A stretch of 6,785 nt of DNA from Acidobacteriota bacterium (GTDB lineage Bacteria > Acidobacteriota > Terriglobia > Acidiferrales > UBA7541): assembly GCA_003161495.1 (NCBI GenBank), contig PMOP01000077.1:1-6785 (forward strand). The letters run 5' to 3'. Position numbers and translations under genes: made by a program. Shown here piece after piece: positions 5,741 to 6,785 of this stretch (its first letter is position 1; every line of letters starts with the position of its first letter). The notes under the pieces were generated by a model that was not told where the DNA came from, made no database searches, and saw only the letters and a list, made by a program, of their open reading frames with translations.

Positions 5741-5795
5741 AGATGAGAGTTGCGGAAAGCCACCCCAACATGGGGACTCCTAGCTCTCATCTTTA
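5741..5795 (+). terminator. Hairpin after the OMP gene, probable terminator
   Basis: AGATGAGAG (5741-5749) pairs with CTCTCATCT (5784-5792), a 9-bp stem. Inside, CCCC (5763-5766) and GGGG (5772-5775) form a small second stem. Only TTT follows the outer stem, so release would be weak. It begins 24 bp past the OMP stop codon. Confidence 0.45.
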
Positions 5796-5885
5796 CTCTA
5801 ATTCCGGCGTAAAACGATAACACGATACGGAAACTTGTAAGCAAGTCCTTCGCTTTCAATTCAAAAGCATGCTTGTCCGGATAGC

Positions 5886-5923
5886 CACCCTACAGCGTCA
5901 CCCCCACGCTCTCTAGGGTGTTT
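5886..5923 (+). terminator. Two-stem hairpin followed by TTT
   Basis: CACCCTA (5886-5892) pairs with TAGGGTG (5914-5920). Inside it AGCGT (5894-5898) pairs with ACGCT (5906-5910) around a CACCCCC loop, with a 1-by-3 internal loop between the stems. TTTCC follows. Twelve paired bases make this a stable fold. It may be the main terminator for the OMP transcript or the first element of a structured leader for the kinase gene downstream. Confidence 0.45.
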
Positions 5924-5937
5924 CCTGTATGCACACC

Positions 5938-5978
5938 CGGTCTTGGCCTCAGTAAAATCCCGTAGGCCAAAAGGACCG
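5938..5978 (+). other. Second structured hairpin upstream of the kinase
   Basis: CGGTC (5938-5942) plus TTGGCCT (5943-5949) pair with AGGCCAA (5964-5970) and GACCG (5974-5978), leaving a 3-nt bulge (AAG) and a 14-nt A-rich loop. It begins 17 nt after the preceding hairpin. Two such stems in a row are more than expected for an ordinary spacer. I cannot match the pair to any riboswitch or RNA family that I know. Confidence 0.4.
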
Positions 5979-6091
5979 CGCGTTTGAAGTTTAAAAAATA
6001 TTTAGAAATCGGGAAATTGTTCCTGTGCCGTGCCAGTGGGGTTATTCAAAGTATTAGGATTTTTATTTCTCTGAGGCTGCGAAAGTTTTGG

Positions 6092-6112
6092 AATCGGGCC
6101 CTGCCCGATTTT
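6092..6112 (+). terminator. Terminator-like hairpin 100 bp before the kinase start
   Basis: AATCGGGC (6092-6099) pairs perfectly with GCCCGATT (6103-6110) around a 3-nt loop, and TTTT spans 6109-6112. This is a compact intrinsic-terminator shape on the plus strand. Because the kinase gene starts at 6214, it may end upstream transcription or act as an attenuator within the kinase leader. Two weaker stems follow (ATGTC/GACAT at 6119-6138 and CGCGA/TCGCG at 6140-6159). No promoter could be identified. Confidence 0.5.
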
Positions 6113-6213
6113 GCCACTATGTCGTTCCATCGAGACATGCGCGAAGACAAATGCTCGCGAGGCTGGATCAACAGAGTGCGTCCAGAAATTATTCCTTTCG
6201 CTTGGAGTTGGGC

Positions 6214-6785
6214 ATGAAACGAACCGAAAGCACCGTAGCAACGGAAAGCGCGGCTGAAGATTTCAAGCCGTCTGTGAAGGGCAATGGGCGCAATCACGGG
6301 CGGAATGGTTCCGCGTCTTCCAATTTAAGCGTGATTCTCATGGCCCTGCAAACCATGCGCGACGGCGACTTCTCCGTGCGATTGCCCGGCGCCTGGATCG
6401 GCGTGGAAGGAAAAATCGCCGATACTTTCAATGACATTGTGGCCTCGAACGAGCAGATGGCTCATGAATTGAGGCGCGTCGGGCAGGTCATCGGTAAGGA
6501 AGGACGGACGCGGGAACGCACGAAATTTCACGGGTCAAAAGGCGCATGGGGCGAGATGGAGGTTTCGATCAACACCCTCGTTGAGGACCTGCTGCGCCCC
6601 ACCGCGGAAGTTACGCGAGCTATCGCGGCCGTGGCGCAAGGCAACTTAACGCAGATTGTGCGCCTGGACGTGGATGGGCGGCCGCTGGAAGGAGAGTTCC
6701 TGCGGTCGGCGAATATCGCCAACAGGATGATTCAGCAACTGGGCGTGTTTACTGCGGAAGTAACGCGCGTGGCGCGCGAAGTGGG
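6214..6785 (+). CDS. Poly-HAMP sensor histidine kinase, N-terminal part (cut by window edge)
   Basis: This frame is open from the ATG at 6214 to the window end: 190 codons plus two bases, with no stop. GGAG (6204-6207) lies 6 nt before the ATG. After a polar, probably disordered lead (1-36), HAMP-type repeats follow. The first is LSVILMALQTMRDGDFSVRL through about residue 94, then a connector with GAWGEMEVSINTLVEDLLRP, and a second from about 128, AEVTRAIAAVAQGNLTQIVR to NRMIQQLGVFTAEVTRVARE. The block DGRPLEGEFLRSANIANRMI, then LGVFTAEVTRVAREVG, is typical of the long tandem-HAMP hybrid kinases related to fungal Nik1-type (group III) kinases. These normally continue through more HAMP units to GAF, HisKA, HATPase and receiver domains, none visible here. 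There is no transmembrane segment, so it should be cytosolic, as in Nik1-like kinases. Confidence 0.9.
   Translation, partial: MKRTESTVATESAAEDFKPSVKGNGRNHGRNGSASSNLSVILMALQTMRDGDFSVRLPGAWIGVEGKIADTFNDIVASNEQMAHELRRVGQVIGKEGRTRERTKFHGSKGAWGEMEVSINTLVEDLLRPTAEVTRAIAAVAQGNLTQIVRLDVDGRPLEGEFLRSANIANRMIQQLGVFTAEVTRVAREV

Noticed and set aside
5259..5771. 170-aa minus-strand open frame
   Set aside because: Antisense to the OMP gene; no recognisable domain or ribosome site, whereas the plus strand has a signal peptide and barrel pattern.
5886..5978. Known riboswitch (for example GEMM c-di-GMP or cobalamin)
   Set aside because: The hairpins are real, but none of the conserved core bases of those families could be found, so no family name is given.

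Overview
The window looks like a chromosomal stretch from a diderm (outer-membrane) bacterium. My best guess is Acidobacteriota. This is inference from four things: the poly-HAMP signalling kinase, the small stress-type membrane proteins, an outer-membrane beta-barrel protein ending in Phe, and the mix of short genes with long structured spacers. There is no rRNA, tRNA, CRISPR array, transposase or phage gene.

Layout. (a) 1-1528, minus strand: three genes in one direction, a 96-aa two-helix membrane protein, a 54-aa DUF1328/YtjA-type membrane peptide and a secreted SYLF-domain (Ysc84/DUF500) protein. They end at a strong intrinsic terminator at 157-182. Together they look like an envelope or general-stress group. 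(b) 1529-1945: a 417-bp spacer with one clear inverted repeat. (c) 1946-2464, plus strand: a stand-alone CheY-like receiver domain whose phospho-acceptor Asp and conserved Lys are both replaced. (d) 2465-2765: a convergent spacer with two inverted REP-like units, each starting GTAG (a REPIN/BIME-like element), and a second GC-rich inverted repeat. (e) 2766-4486, minus strand: a 73-aa two-helix membrane protein downstream of an Nramp-family metal transporter with unusual TM1 and TM6 motifs. (f) 4487-5138: a divergent spacer of 652 bp with a 9-bp inverted repeat and only a weak small ORF. (g) 5139-5717, plus strand: an outer-membrane beta-barrel protein. (h) 5718-6213: a 496-bp spacer unusually rich in hairpins. 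(i) 6214-6785, plus strand: the N-terminal 190 codons of a soluble poly-HAMP sensor kinase cut off by the window edge. This last gene has no stop codon in the window.

How the genes may work together: most products act at or on the envelope (SYLF protein, three small membrane proteins, a metal transporter, an OMP), and two are signalling proteins (a degenerate receiver and a poly-HAMP kinase). Nothing in the sequence directly links the signalling genes to the envelope genes. No complete new multigene system is evident. The most notable items are the REPIN-like element, the pseudo-receiver, the altered Nramp motifs and the structured leader before the kinase.
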